NCBI GenBank assembly: GCA_014208095.1
Contig: JACHMT010000006.1
Location: 1 to 64,000 of the forward strand
DNA: 64,000 nt
Direction of reading: 5' to 3'
Source of the DNA: Actinospineispora eucalypti
GTDB lineage: Bacteria > Actinomycetota > Actinomycetes > Mycobacteriales > Pseudonocardiaceae
The notes below the pieces were generated by a model that ran no database searches, had not been told where the DNA came from, and saw nothing but the letters and a program-made list of their open reading frames with translations. A program made the position numbers and the translations under genes. Position 1 is the first letter of the stretch; each line of letters starts with the position of its first letter. Shown here in pieces: positions 8,788 through 16,726 of the stretch.

Positions 8788-9198
8788 TCAGGCGAGGCCC
8801 AGGGCGGCGGGGGCAGCGGGGTCGGAGTCGGCCAGGAAGTCGCGGCAGCGGATGGCCTCGTCCTGCTCGCCGATCGCCTCGGCGGCCCGGGACAGCGCGC
8901 CGAGCGCGCGCAGGAAACCCTGGTTCGGGCGGTGCGCCCACGGCACCGGGCCGAAGCCCTTCCAGCCGTTGCGGCGCAGCGCATCCAGGCCCCGGTGGTA
9001 ACCGGTGCGGGCGAAGGCGTAGCCGGCGACGTTCTCCCCGGCGTCCAGCGCACGCTCGGCCAGCGCGGCCCACGGGGCGCTGGCGGCCGGGTGCGCGGCG
9101 GCCACGACCGCCGGGTCCTGCCCGGCGTCCAGCGCCTCCTCCACCGAAGGGTCGGAGGGCAGCAGGGTGGGCTCGGGGCCGAGCAGGTTGCCGTGCAT
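8788..9198 (-). CDS. DUF3151 protein
   Basis: The protein has 136 residues and matches DUF3151: MHGNLLGPEPTLLP start, AALAERALDAGENVAGYAFA helix, and the GYHRGLDALRRNGWKGFGPV block followed by FLRALGALSRAAEAIGE. The fold is probably all-helical and TPR-like. In many actinobacteria it sits directly downstream of class II aldolase, as here (46-bp gap). The role is not established. No signal peptide or membrane segment is seen. Confidence 0.88.
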   Translation of the reverse strand: MHGNLLGPEPTLLPSDPSVEEALDAGQDPAVVAAAHPAASAPWAALAERALDAGENVAGYAFARTGYHRGLDALRRNGWKGFGPVPWAHRPNQGFLRALGALSRAAEAIGEQDEAIRCRDFLADSDPAAPAALGLA

Positions 9199-9244
9199 GC
9201 CCCGGATTCTGCCTTACCGGCCGAACCCGGGGCTCACGAGCGCG

Positions 9245-10276
9245 TCAGCGCAGCTTGCGACCGGCGGAGTTCAGGTTCTGGCAGGCGGTGACGATGCGGT
9301 CGGCCATGGCGACCTCGGCGGCCTTGAGGTAGGAGCGCGGGTCGTACACCTTCTTGTTGCCGACCTCGCCGTCCACCTTCAGCACGCCGTCGTAGTTGGT
9401 GAACATGTGCGTGGCGATCGGGCGGGTGAACGCGTACTGCGTGTCGGTGTCCACGTTCATCTTCACCACGCCGTAGCCGACCGCCTCGGCGATCTCCTCC
9501 GGCAGCGAGCCGGAACCGCCGTGGAACACCAGGTCGAACGGCTTGGAGCCGGCCGGCAGGCCCAGCTTCGAGATGGCCACCTCCTGGCCCTGCTTGAGGA
9601 TCTCCGGGCGCAGCTTCACGTTGCCCGGCTTGTACACGCCGTGCACGTTGCCGAACGTGGCGGCCAGCAGGTAGCGGCCCTTCTCCCCGCCGCCGAGCGC
9701 CTCGATGGTGCGCTCGTAGTCGCCCGGTGTGGTGTAGAGCTTCTCGTTGATCTCGTTGGCGACGCCGTCCTCCTCGCCGCCGACCACGCCGATCTCCACC
9801 TCAAGGATGATCTTGGCTTTGGCCGCGACGGCCAGCAGCTCCTCGGCGATGGCCAGGTTCTCGGTCAGCTCCACCGCGCTGCCGTCCCACATGTGCGACT
9901 GGAACAGCGGGTTCTCCCCGCGTGCCACCCGCTCCTGGGACACCGCGAGCAGCGGGCGGACGAACCCGTCCAGCTTGTCCTTCGGGCAGTGGTCGGTGTG
10001 CAGGGCCACGTTGACCGGGTACTTGTCGGCCACCACGTGCGCGAACTCGGCCAGCGCGACCGCGCCGACGGCCATCTCCTTCACCCGGGTCCCGGAGAGG
10101 AACTCCGCGCCGCCGGTGGACACCTGGATGATCCCGTCACTCTCCGCCTCGGCGAAGCCGCGCAGCGCGGCGTTCAGCGTTTCCGAAGAGGTCACGTTGA
10201 TCGCCGGGAAGGCGTACTCACCCGCCTTGGCGGAGTCGAGCATCTGGTTGTAGACCTCAGGGGAAGCGATCGGCAT
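9245..10276 (-). CDS. fba: Class II fructose-bisphosphate aldolase
   Basis: The enzyme cleaves fructose 1,6-bisphosphate to glyceraldehyde 3-phosphate and dihydroxyacetone phosphate, and works in reverse in gluconeogenesis. The product has 343 residues from the ATG at 10276. Zinc-ligand regions are clear: ALHTDHCPKDKLDGFVRP (about 96-113), ILEVEIGVVGGEEDGV (about 165-180), FGNVHGVY and FHGGSGS; NVDTDTQYAFTRP gives the phosphate-binding Asn-Val-Asp-Thr. Length and motifs match the mycobacterial long class IIA type. It is transcribed with DUF3151 downstream and is divergent from the sigma factor at 10335. Confidence 0.97.
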   Translation of the reverse strand: MPIASPEVYNQMLDSAKAGEYAFPAINVTSSETLNAALRGFAEAESDGIIQVSTGGAEFLSGTRVKEMAVGAVALAEFAHVVADKYPVNVALHTDHCPKDKLDGFVRPLLAVSQERVARGENPLFQSHMWDGSAVELTENLAIAEELLAVAAKAKIILEVEIGVVGGEEDGVANEINEKLYTTPGDYERTIEALGGGEKGRYLLAATFGNVHGVYKPGNVKLRPEILKQGQEVAISKLGLPAGSKPFDLVFHGGSGSLPEEIAEAVGYGVVKMNVDTDTQYAFTRPIATHMFTNYDGVLKVDGEVGNKKVYDPRSYLKAAEVAMADRIVTACQNLNSAGRKLR

Positions 10277-10334
10277 GGGCCCAGTATCCCCCACCAACCG
10301 ACGCCCGCAACGACTACGTGGCTACTCTCGGACC

Positions 10335-10931
10335 GTGACCACCGAGCGGAGCACCCAACCCGTTGAGGGACTGGTGCAGCGCACGCTGACTCGGCTGCGC
10401 AGTATCGACACGGCCGCGGTGCCCACCCAGCTCAAGGCCAAGACCCTGGCCGACCTGTACGCCGAGCACCGGGTGCGCCTGGTCCGGATGGCGGTACTGC
10501 TGGTGGACCAGCCGCAGACCGCCGAGGACGTGGTGCAGGAGGCCTTCGCCGGGCTGCACCGCAACTGGTCCGGGCTGCGCGACGAGTACGCCGCCCTCGC
10601 CTACCTGCGCACCGCCGTGGTCAACGGCTCCCGCTCGGTGCTGCGCCGCCGCCGCACCGCGCGCGAGTACGTCCCGCCGCACCAGGTCACCGCCCGTTCC
10701 GCCGAGTCCATGGCGATGCTGTCGGTCGAGCACCAGTCGGTGGTGGAGGCGCTGCGCGAACTTCCGGACCGCCAGCGCGAGGTGCTGGTGCTGCGCTACT
10801 ACGGCGGCATGAGCGAGGCCCAGATCGCCGAGGCCGCCGGCATCAGCCGGGGCGCGGTCAAGTCCACCGCCAGCCGTGCGCTGGACGCGATGTCCAAGCT
10901 GATGGCCGAGCGGTCCGGATCGGTCCAGTAG
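10335..10931 (+). CDS. SigE-family (ECF-type) RNA polymerase sigma factor
   Basis: The protein has 198 residues from a GTG start. Region 2 is LYAEHRVRLVRMAVLLVDQ followed by TAEDVVQEAFAGLHRNW. Region 4 is LPDRQREVLVLRYYGGMSEA followed by a IAEAAGISRGAVKSTASRAL recognition helix. There is no region 3 or 1.1, as in group 4 sigma factors. The shortened spacing is typical of the streptomycete SigE-like family. A 53-residue membrane protein begins 25 bp downstream, a position where anti-sigma or partner proteins are often found. Target genes are unknown. Confidence 0.9.
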   Translation: MTTERSTQPVEGLVQRTLTRLRSIDTAAVPTQLKAKTLADLYAEHRVRLVRMAVLLVDQPQTAEDVVQEAFAGLHRNWSGLRDEYAALAYLRTAVVNGSRSVLRRRRTAREYVPPHQVTARSAESMAMLSVEHQSVVEALRELPDRQREVLVLRYYGGMSEAQIAEAAGISRGAVKSTASRALDAMSKLMAERSGSVQ

Positions 10932-10956
10932 AGGAGCCTCCCGAGATGAGCCCGAG

Positions 10957-11118
10957 ATGAGCCAAGCCCACCCGCCGGGCACCCGCCGCCCCGCGCCGCC
11001 GCCCCGCCCGTTCCCGTTCGGCTGGGTGCTCACCATCGCGGTGCTGCTCGGCGCGCTGGTCGGTGTCGGCCTGGCCCTGGTCTCGATCCTCTCCCCCGGG
11101 ACGCTGCCCACGTTCTGA
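10957..11118 (+). CDS. 53-residue single-pass membrane protein downstream of sigma factor
   Basis: The frame opens with ATG at 10957 and closes at the TGA ending 11118. The N-terminal 20 residues are Pro/Arg-rich (THPPGTRRPAPPPRP-like) and probably cytosolic. Then comes one hydrophobic helix, WVLTIAVLLGALVGVGLALV, and a short tail. A GAGGAG motif lies upstream, and codons are fully GC3-biased. A mini-ORF of four codons (ATG at 10946) precedes it. The position suggests co-translation with the sigma factor gene; a regulatory partner role is only a guess. Confidence 0.65.
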   Translation: MSQAHPPGTRRPAPPPRPFPFGWVLTIAVLLGALVGVGLALVSILSPGTLPTF

Positions 11119-11161
11119 CCCGCGCCGGGCCGCGCGCGCGGGACCGGTACCGTGGAGTGTT

Positions 11162-11860
11162 GTGAGCGACCCCGTCATCGCCCTCGCGTCCAGCACCGTG
11201 CTTGCCCTCGGGCCGAAGTGGCTGGATCCCAACTACATCATCCCGGCGCTCGGCCCGTTCGCCCTGGCCGGCCTGTGCCTGATCATCTTCGCCGAGTGCG
11301 GCCTGCTGGTCGGATTCTTCCTGCCGGGCGACTCGCTGCTGTTCACCGCCGGGCTGTTCGTCGCCACCGGCGTGCTGGACACCCCGCTGTGGCTGCTCTG
11401 CACGCTGCTCGTGGCCTGTGCGCTGCTGGGCAACATCTGCGGCTACTGGATCGGCCGAGCGGCCGGGCCGGCGATCTTCGACAAACCGGACTCGCGGCTG
11501 TTCAAGCGGGAGTACGTGGAGAAGACCCAGGAGTTCTTCGAGAAGTACGGCAACAAGGCCATCGTGCTGGGCCGGTTCGTGCCGATCGTGCGCACGTTCA
11601 TCACCGTCATGGCCGGCGTGGGCAAGATGGACGCCAAGCGCTACATGACCTACTCGTTCATCGGCGGTATTGCGTGGGCGGCCGGGGTCACTCTTTTGGG
11701 ATACTGGCTGGGCGGCTTCGAGTTCGTCCGGGAGCACATCGAGCTGATACTCATCGCGGTGGTGGCCATCTCGGTGCTGCCCATCGTGGTGGAGTTCGTG
11801 AAGGCCCGGCGGGAGAAGGGCCGTGCCGTGCCGACCGAAAGCCCCGCTAGCCAACCCTGA
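11162..11860 (+). CDS. DedA family membrane protein
   Basis: The protein has 232 residues from a GTG with GGAG four bases upstream. DedA proteins are SNARE-associated-type lipid transporters or flippases, now linked to undecaprenyl phosphate or phospholipid recycling. Visible signatures are FAECGLLVGFFLPGDSLLF (about 40-60) with the reentrant-loop acidic residue and the F-L-P-G-D-S motif, GRFVPIVRTFITVMAGVGKM (about 140-160) with the key Arg residues, and a C-terminal helix. About five hydrophobic segments are seen. It is 11 bp upstream of a second DedA gene, so the two are co-transcribed paralogs. Confidence 0.93.
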   Translation: MSDPVIALASSTVLALGPKWLDPNYIIPALGPFALAGLCLIIFAECGLLVGFFLPGDSLLFTAGLFVATGVLDTPLWLLCTLLVACALLGNICGYWIGRAAGPAIFDKPDSRLFKREYVEKTQEFFEKYGNKAIVLGRFVPIVRTFITVMAGVGKMDAKRYMTYSFIGGIAWAAGVTLLGYWLGGFEFVREHIELILIAVVAISVLPIVVEFVKARREKGRAVPTESPASQP

Positions 11861-11871
11861 TCTGGAGCGCC

Positions 11872-12528
11872 GTGAGCACAGAGTTGCAGGCTGTTGGATT
11901 CCTGCAGCACGCCGCACCCACGACGGTCTGGCTGGTCGTGCTCTCGTTCGTGTTCCTGGAGTGCGCGTTCATCATCGGGCTGTTCCTGCCCGGTGACTCG
12001 CTGCTCTTCGCGGCCGGCGTGGTGCTCGCCTCGCACGACTACGAGCTGGGCGCGTGGCTGCTCGCCGGGTCGGCCTCGGTGCTCGCGGTGGCCGGCAACC
12101 AGGTCGGCTACCTGATCGGCCGGCGCACCGGCACGCACATCCTGGCCCGCAAGGACGGGCGCATCCTGAACCGCGCCAACCTGAACAAGGCGCGCGCGTT
12201 CATCGACCGCTGGGGCTTCTGGTCCGTCGTCGTGGCGCGCTGGCTGCCCTGGATTCGCACGCTGGCGCCGATGATCGCCGGGGCGGCCCGGATGGACAAC
12301 CGCAAGTTCATCCTGGCGAACACCGTCGGCGCGCTGGTCTGGGTGCCCACCCTGCTGCTGGCCGGGTACTACGGCGCCGGCCTGCTCAACTCGTTGCCCT
12401 GGCTCAAGCAGGCGGTCACCGTCGCGTCCGTCGCGTTCTTCATCCTGGGCACCAGCTACGGCATCTACCGGTACCGGCAGGAGATGCGCAAACCCCTGGA
12501 CGAGGAGCCCGTCCCCTCCACGCCCTGA
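11872..12528 (+). CDS. DedA family membrane protein, second paralog
   Basis: The protein has 218 residues and starts at GTG. It repeats the DedA signatures: FLECAFIIGLFLPGDSLLFA near residue 40, and ARWLPWIRTLAPMIAGAARM near residue 122. The two tandem genes are only moderately similar, so the duplication is old or they came together otherwise. Heterodimer formation or different lipid substrates are both possible. The operon ends at the hairpin at 12572. Confidence 0.93.
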   Translation: MSTELQAVGFLQHAAPTTVWLVVLSFVFLECAFIIGLFLPGDSLLFAAGVVLASHDYELGAWLLAGSASVLAVAGNQVGYLIGRRTGTHILARKDGRILNRANLNKARAFIDRWGFWSVVVARWLPWIRTLAPMIAGAARMDNRKFILANTVGALVWVPTLLLAGYYGAGLLNSLPWLKQAVTVASVAFFILGTSYGIYRYRQEMRKPLDEEPVPSTP

Positions 12529-12571
12529 ACGCGCCCCATCGGCTGGCCGGGAGAGAGTGTGCGGCCGGTCA

Positions 12572-12594
12572 CCGGAAGCGGTTGCCGCTACCGG
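12572..12594 (+). terminator. Hairpin terminator after dedA pair
   Basis: CCGGAAGCGG and CCGCTACCGG pair over ten bases with one mismatch, around a TTG loop. The stem is followed by CATAAAAACG. It lies 43 bp after the second dedA stop and fits a strong intrinsic terminator. Confidence 0.7.
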
Positions 12595-12685
12595 CATAAA
12601 AACGCCGTTACACATGCCGGAAGCGGCAATCGTTTCTCCGGACGCGCCGAACCCTCTCAGGCGCCGAGGAGACTAAGCTCTCCAG

Positions 12686-12703
12686 CTAGAACGATCTATC
12701 TAG
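12686..12703. promoter_or_regulatory. Inverted repeat upstream of alcohol dehydrogenase
   Basis: CTAGA and TCTAG arms flank an 8-bp centre, making an 18-bp dyad in an AT-richer stretch 23 bp before the TTG start at 12727. It could bind a dimeric regulator, for example the LuxR or another protein. The match is short, so confidence is moderate. Confidence 0.4.
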
Positions 12704-12726
12704 TCGCCGAGCGAGGGAGAGATCCG

Positions 12727-14076
12727 TTGACGCGCACCGACGAGAACGAGGCGGCGCAAATCGGCCACGTCGCCCGGGCCGGTACCGGCCCGACGGGAGA
12801 TCCGGCGGCGCAGCCGCCGATCCGGGTGGACGGGGCGGACCGGGTTCGGCACCGGCCGAGGGGAACGCTCCGCCGGGTCGGCACGATGATCTCCCCGTCG
12901 GCCGCGGCGGCCGGGCAGATCGCGCTGGAACGGGACGCCAGGCCCCGGGTGAACCGGCTGGTCGCGGCGACCAAGGAATGGCTCCGGGAACGCCGCAACC
13001 CGACCCGGCCGACCATGCGCGCAATGATCGCCTCCGGCCGGGGCCGGCTGGAGTGGCGGGACATCCCGGCACCGGAGACCCCGGGCCCGGACGCCGCCGT
13101 GGTCGCCCCGGTCGCCGTGGCCACCTGCGACCTGGACCGCTCGCTGGCCCTCGGCGCCACCCCGTTCCCACTGGGCTTCACCATCGGGCACGAGTGCGTG
13201 GCCGAGGTGCTCTGCGTCGGGGAACGGGTGACCACGGTGCGCCCGGGTGAGCTCGTGGTGGTGCCGTTCGAGATCAACTGCGGGAGGTGCGGGCCGTGCC
13301 GGGCCGGGCACACCAGCAACTGCGCCGGCGTGCCGCCGATCTCCATGTACGGCTTCGGCGTCGGCGGCGGGCACTGGGGCGGCGCGCTGGCCGACAAGGT
13401 CGCGGTCCCCTACGCGGACGCCATGCTGGTGCCGCTGCCCGCCGGGGTCAGCCCGGTCGCGGCGGCCAGCACGGCGGACACCATCTGCGACGCCTACCGG
13501 CACATCGCGCCGCACCTGCCGCGCCTGCTCGCCCAGGACCCGGGCACCGAGGTGCTGATCGTGGCCTGCCTCGGTGGGAAGACGCTGTTCAGCCCCAGCG
13601 TGCCGCTGTACGCCGGGCAGATCGCGCTGGCCCTGGGCGCGCCAAGGGTCCGGCTGGTGGACGGGCGGCCGGAGGTGCGCGCCGCCGCCGCCCAGCTCGG
13701 CTTCGAGGCGCTCACCCCGGACGAGCTGCGGAAGACGCCGCCGGCCGGCCTGGTGGTGTCGGCCACGGCGACCGCGAAGGGCGTGTGGGCGGCGCTGTCC
13801 GCGACCGCGCCGGACGGGGTCTGCAGCTGCGTCGGGGGACTGCACCGCACCGCGCGCATCCCGGTCACCCGGCTGTACGGACGGAACGTGACCTTCCACA
13901 TCGGCCGCACCGACGTGCGCGCGCTGTTGCCCGAGGTGCTCGAGCTGATCGCCGGCGGCCGCTTCCGACCGGAACGCGTGGTGACCACCCTCGGCCCGCT
14001 CGACGACGCGCCGCGCCTGCTCGCCCGCCACTACCGCACCGGCGACTTCAAGACCATCCTCACCCGGGAACGCTGA
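12727..14076 (+). CDS. Zinc-type alcohol dehydrogenase (MDR superfamily) with N-terminal extension
   Basis: The catalytic core starts near the ATG at 13015 (MRAMIASGRGRLEW) and is 353 residues long. It has GHECVAEV for the catalytic Zn site, and CGRCGPCRAGHTSNC for the structural Zn site. The cofactor region is unusual: LIVACLGGKTLFSP replaces the classical Gly-x-Gly-x-x-Gly fingerprint, so NAD(P) binding may be altered. Upstream, the frame stays open with strong GC3 bias to a TTG at 12727 preceded by GAGGGAGA, which would add 96 residues of unknown role. The longer form is annotated on that evidence. The substrate is unknown. Confidence 0.72.
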   Translation: MTRTDENEAAQIGHVARAGTGPTGDPAAQPPIRVDGADRVRHRPRGTLRRVGTMISPSAAAAGQIALERDARPRVNRLVAATKEWLRERRNPTRPTMRAMIASGRGRLEWRDIPAPETPGPDAAVVAPVAVATCDLDRSLALGATPFPLGFTIGHECVAEVLCVGERVTTVRPGELVVVPFEINCGRCGPCRAGHTSNCAGVPPISMYGFGVGGGHWGGALADKVAVPYADAMLVPLPAGVSPVAAASTADTICDAYRHIAPHLPRLLAQDPGTEVLIVACLGGKTLFSPSVPLYAGQIALALGAPRVRLVDGRPEVRAAAAQLGFEALTPDELRKTPPAGLVVSATATAKGVWAALSATAPDGVCSCVGGLHRTARIPVTRLYGRNVTFHIGRTDVRALLPEVLELIAGGRFRPERVVTTLGPLDDAPRLLARHYRTGDFKTILTRER

Positions 14077-14157
14077 ACGGCGTACGCGCTTGTACGTATG
14101 GACGCCCGCCCGCCGCGGCCGTTGGCTAACCAGGACCAGACAACCTGGGAGGCGGAG

Positions 14158-15255
14158 ATGACAGCGACCGAGTCGGCACCGGTGGTGAACCCGGAGGCGT
14201 TGGAGCAGCTGGTCGGCCAGGTGATCGCGGACGCGGGCGGGGCGCTGACCCTGCCGCTGGCGCTGCTGGGCGACCGGCTCGGGTTGTTCACCACGCTCGC
14301 CTCCTCCGGCCCGGTGGATCCGGCCGCACTGGCCGCCCGGACCGGGTTGTCGGAGCGTTACCTGCGGGAATGGCTGCTGGCGATGGCCGCCGCCGGCTAC
14401 GTCACCTACGACGACGGCGAGGGCGAAACGGCCCGCTACCGGTTGTCGGCCGAGCAGGCCGAGGCGTTCACCAACCCGGACAGCCCGGCGTACGTGATCG
14501 GCGCCTGCCAGAACCTGACCGCCGCCACCCGGATGCTGGACCGGCTCACCGACGCCTTCCGTACCGGTGAGGGGATCGGCTGGCACGAACACCACCCGGA
14601 CATGTTCGTGGGCACCGAGCGGTTCTTCCGCCCCGGCTACCTGGCCCACCTCACCGGCGAGTGGATCCCCGCGCTGACCGGCGTGCCGGAACGGCTGACC
14701 GCCGGCGGCCGGGTCGCCGACGTGGGCTGCGGGCTGGGCGCCTCCACGATCATCATGGCCCAGGCGTACCCGGCCAGCGAGTTCATCGGCGTGGACTACC
14801 ACGGACCGTCGATCGAGCTGGCCCGGACCAGGGCCGCCGAAGCGGGCGTGGCCGACCGGGTGGACTTCCGGGTGGCCGGCGCCTCGGACCTCGTCGCCGA
14901 CCCGGCCGGGGGATACCAGCTGATCGCGTTCTTCGACTGTCTGCATGACATGCCGGACCCGCTGGGGGCGCTCCGCGCGGCGCGGGCGGCCGTGGCCGAC
15001 GACGGCCGGGTCATGCTGGTCGAGCCGATGAGCTGGGACCGGGTCGGCGACGCGCTCAACCCGCTGGGCCGGCTGCTGGCCGGCGCCTCCCTGCTGGTGT
15101 GCCTGCCCAGCGGGCTGTCCGGGCCGCCCGGCGCCGGGCTGGGCAACCAGGCCGGCCCGCGCCGGACCTGCGAGCTGGCCCGCGAGGCCGGCTTCTCGGA
15201 CGCTCGGGTGGCCACGTCGACCGATTTCAATCTCGTTTACGAGCTGTCTCCGTAA
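14158..15255 (+). CDS. SAM-dependent methyltransferase with winged-helix N-terminal domain
   Basis: The protein has 365 residues from an ATG preceded by GGGAGGCGGAG. Residues about 15-90 form a dimerisation/winged-helix domain (GLFTTLASSGPVDPAALAAR, GLSERYLREWLLAMAAAGYV). The class I Rossmann domain follows: motif I is VADVGCGLGASTIIMAQAYP, and motif II-like FIGVDYHG comes next. A later segment, LIAFFDCLHDMPDPLGALRA, matches small-molecule O/N-methyltransferases of the MT_21 or Rv2258-like group. The substrate is not known. It lies downstream of the alcohol dehydrogenase and before the LuxR gene, all in one direction. Confidence 0.87.
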   Translation: MTATESAPVVNPEALEQLVGQVIADAGGALTLPLALLGDRLGLFTTLASSGPVDPAALAARTGLSERYLREWLLAMAAAGYVTYDDGEGETARYRLSAEQAEAFTNPDSPAYVIGACQNLTAATRMLDRLTDAFRTGEGIGWHEHHPDMFVGTERFFRPGYLAHLTGEWIPALTGVPERLTAGGRVADVGCGLGASTIIMAQAYPASEFIGVDYHGPSIELARTRAAEAGVADRVDFRVAGASDLVADPAGGYQLIAFFDCLHDMPDPLGALRAARAAVADDGRVMLVEPMSWDRVGDALNPLGRLLAGASLLVCLPSGLSGPPGAGLGNQAGPRRTCELAREAGFSDARVATSTDFNLVYELSP

Positions 15256-15303
15256 CGTCTCCGGGGCTTGACCTGGCCGAACCCGGGGAGGACCGTCGGC
15301 GCG

Positions 15304-16047
15304 GTGTACCTGCCGCACGCCTCGGTCGATCGTGCCCTCTCCCTGGTCGCCGACCTCACCGGGCTGACCGACGAGGCCGGCCTGCTCGACGCGCTGCTGC
15401 CCGGGCTGGCCGACCTGATCGGCTGTGACTTCATCACCTACACCGAGGTGGTGGAGGGTTCGCCGCCGATGGTGCGGTACATCGACCACCCGCGCGGGAC
15501 GCTCACCCCGGAGGTCTGCGACGGCTTCCTGCGCCACTTCCACCAGCACCCGGTCGCCGCGTACCACCGCATCACCGGTGACGGCCGGGCCCTGCGGATG
15601 AGCGACTTCCTCACCACCGCCCAGTTCCACAAGCTCGCGCTCTACCAGGAGTGCTACCGGCCCAGGCCGGCCGAGCACATCCTCGCGGTGGGCCTGTCGC
15701 TGGGCGGCGGGCCGGTCGGCGCGTTCGCGCTGAACCGGGCCAGCGGCGAGTTCACCGAGGCCGACCGGGAGCTGCTGGACCTGCTGCGCGGCCCGCTCGG
15801 CCGGTGCCGCGCCCGGCTGCGCGCGCGGCAGGGCGCACCGGCCGGCGCCGGGAAGCTGACCAGCCGGGAGGCCCAGGTGCTCGAGCAGGTCGCGCTCGGC
15901 CGCACCAACGCGGCCATCGGCCGCTCGATCAACTGCAGCCCCCGGACCGTGTCCAAGCACCTGGAGAACATCTACAAGAAGCTTTCGGTGGCCAACCGGG
16001 CGGCCGCCGTCGCGCACACCCGGTTGGGCGTCACCAGGCCTTTGTGA
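15304..16047 (+). CDS. LuxR-type transcriptional regulator with GAF-like sensor region
   Basis: From the GTG at 15304 the protein has 247 residues; a TTG at 15268 would add 12. Residues about 1-160 look like a GAF/PAS-like sensor (LIGCDFITYTEVVEG through AVGLSLGGGPVGAFALNR). The C-terminal 65 residues form a LuxR HTH: LTSREAQVLEQVALGRTNAA followed by SPRTVSKHLENIYKKLSVAN. A GGGGAGG lies 12 bp before the GTG. There is no receiver domain, so it is not a classical response regulator. Its end overlaps the convergent TrmH gene by 17 bp. Confidence 0.85.
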   Translation: MYLPHASVDRALSLVADLTGLTDEAGLLDALLPGLADLIGCDFITYTEVVEGSPPMVRYIDHPRGTLTPEVCDGFLRHFHQHPVAAYHRITGDGRALRMSDFLTTAQFHKLALYQECYRPRPAEHILAVGLSLGGGPVGAFALNRASGEFTEADRELLDLLRGPLGRCRARLRARQGAPAGAGKLTSREAQVLEQVALGRTNAAIGRSINCSPRTVSKHLENIYKKLSVANRAAAVAHTRLGVTRPL

Positions 16048-16708
16048 GGTCGGCGTGCTGGCGCACCCAGGCGTGCATGGCGATCCCCGAAGCCACGCCG
16101 GCGTTGATCGAGCGGGTTGACCCGAACTGGGCGATGGACACGGTCAGCGCGGCGGCCGCCCGCGCCTCCGCCGACACCCCCGGCCCTTCCGCCCCGAACA
16201 CCAACAGGCAGTCCCTCGGCAGCTCCGCCCGCTCCAGGCGGACCGATCCGGGGGCGTTGTCCACGACGACCGGGGTGAGCCCGTGCGCGTGGGCGAAGGC
16301 GAGCAGCTCGGCGACCGTCGGGTGGTGGTAAAGGTGCTGGTAGCGGTCGGTGACCATGGCGCCCCGGCGGTTCCACCGCGCCTTGCCGACGATGTGCACG
16401 CCGGCGGCCGCGAAGGCGTTCGCGGTGCGCACCACGGTGCCGATGTTGTGGTCGTGGGCGAAGTTCTCGATGGCCACGTGGAACGGGTGCCGGCGGGTGT
16501 CGATGTCGGCGATGATCGCCGGGCGGCCCCAGTAGCGGTAGGCGTCCACCACGTTGCGCCGGTCGCCGTCGCGCAGCAGCTCGGCGTCGTAGCGCGGGTC
16601 GTCCGGCCAGTCCTCCGGCTCACCCGGCCACGGGCCGACGCCGACCGGCTCGCCGACCGTCCACTCGGTCGGCCCGGGCTGGGCATCGGCAACCATGCCG
16701 CCCATCAT
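16031..16708 (-). CDS. TrmH family RNA 2'-O-methyltransferase
   Basis: This is a SPOUT-fold enzyme transferring a methyl group from SAM to a ribose 2'-OH in tRNA or rRNA. The three SPOUT motifs are visible: NIGTVVRTANAFAAAGVHIV (motif 1), LLVFGAEGPGVS (motif 2) and FGSTRSINAGVASGIAMHAW (motif 3), which build the trefoil knot. Length is 225 residues from the ATG at 16708; an internal ATG at 16696 is also possible. A TrmH-type gene close to pyrE and clpB is also found in M. tuberculosis (Rv0380c), which supports the call. The target nucleoside is not determinable. Confidence 0.9.
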   Translation of the reverse strand: MMGGMVADAQPGPTEWTVGEPVGVGPWPGEPEDWPDDPRYDAELLRDGDRRNVVDAYRYWGRPAIIADIDTRRHPFHVAIENFAHDHNIGTVVRTANAFAAAGVHIVGKARWNRRGAMVTDRYQHLYHHPTVAELLAFAHAHGLTPVVVDNAPGSVRLERAELPRDCLLVFGAEGPGVSAEARAAAALTVSIAQFGSTRSINAGVASGIAMHAWVRQHADLTKAW

Positions 16709-16726
16709 CCCAGCCGGAGCCTCGGG

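Noticed and set aside
12700..16017. A 1105-codon open frame on the minus strand
   Set aside because: It lies opposite the alcohol dehydrogenase, methyltransferase and LuxR genes. Its sequence is rich in R, G, P and H with no domain, as expected from a GC-rich antisense shadow.
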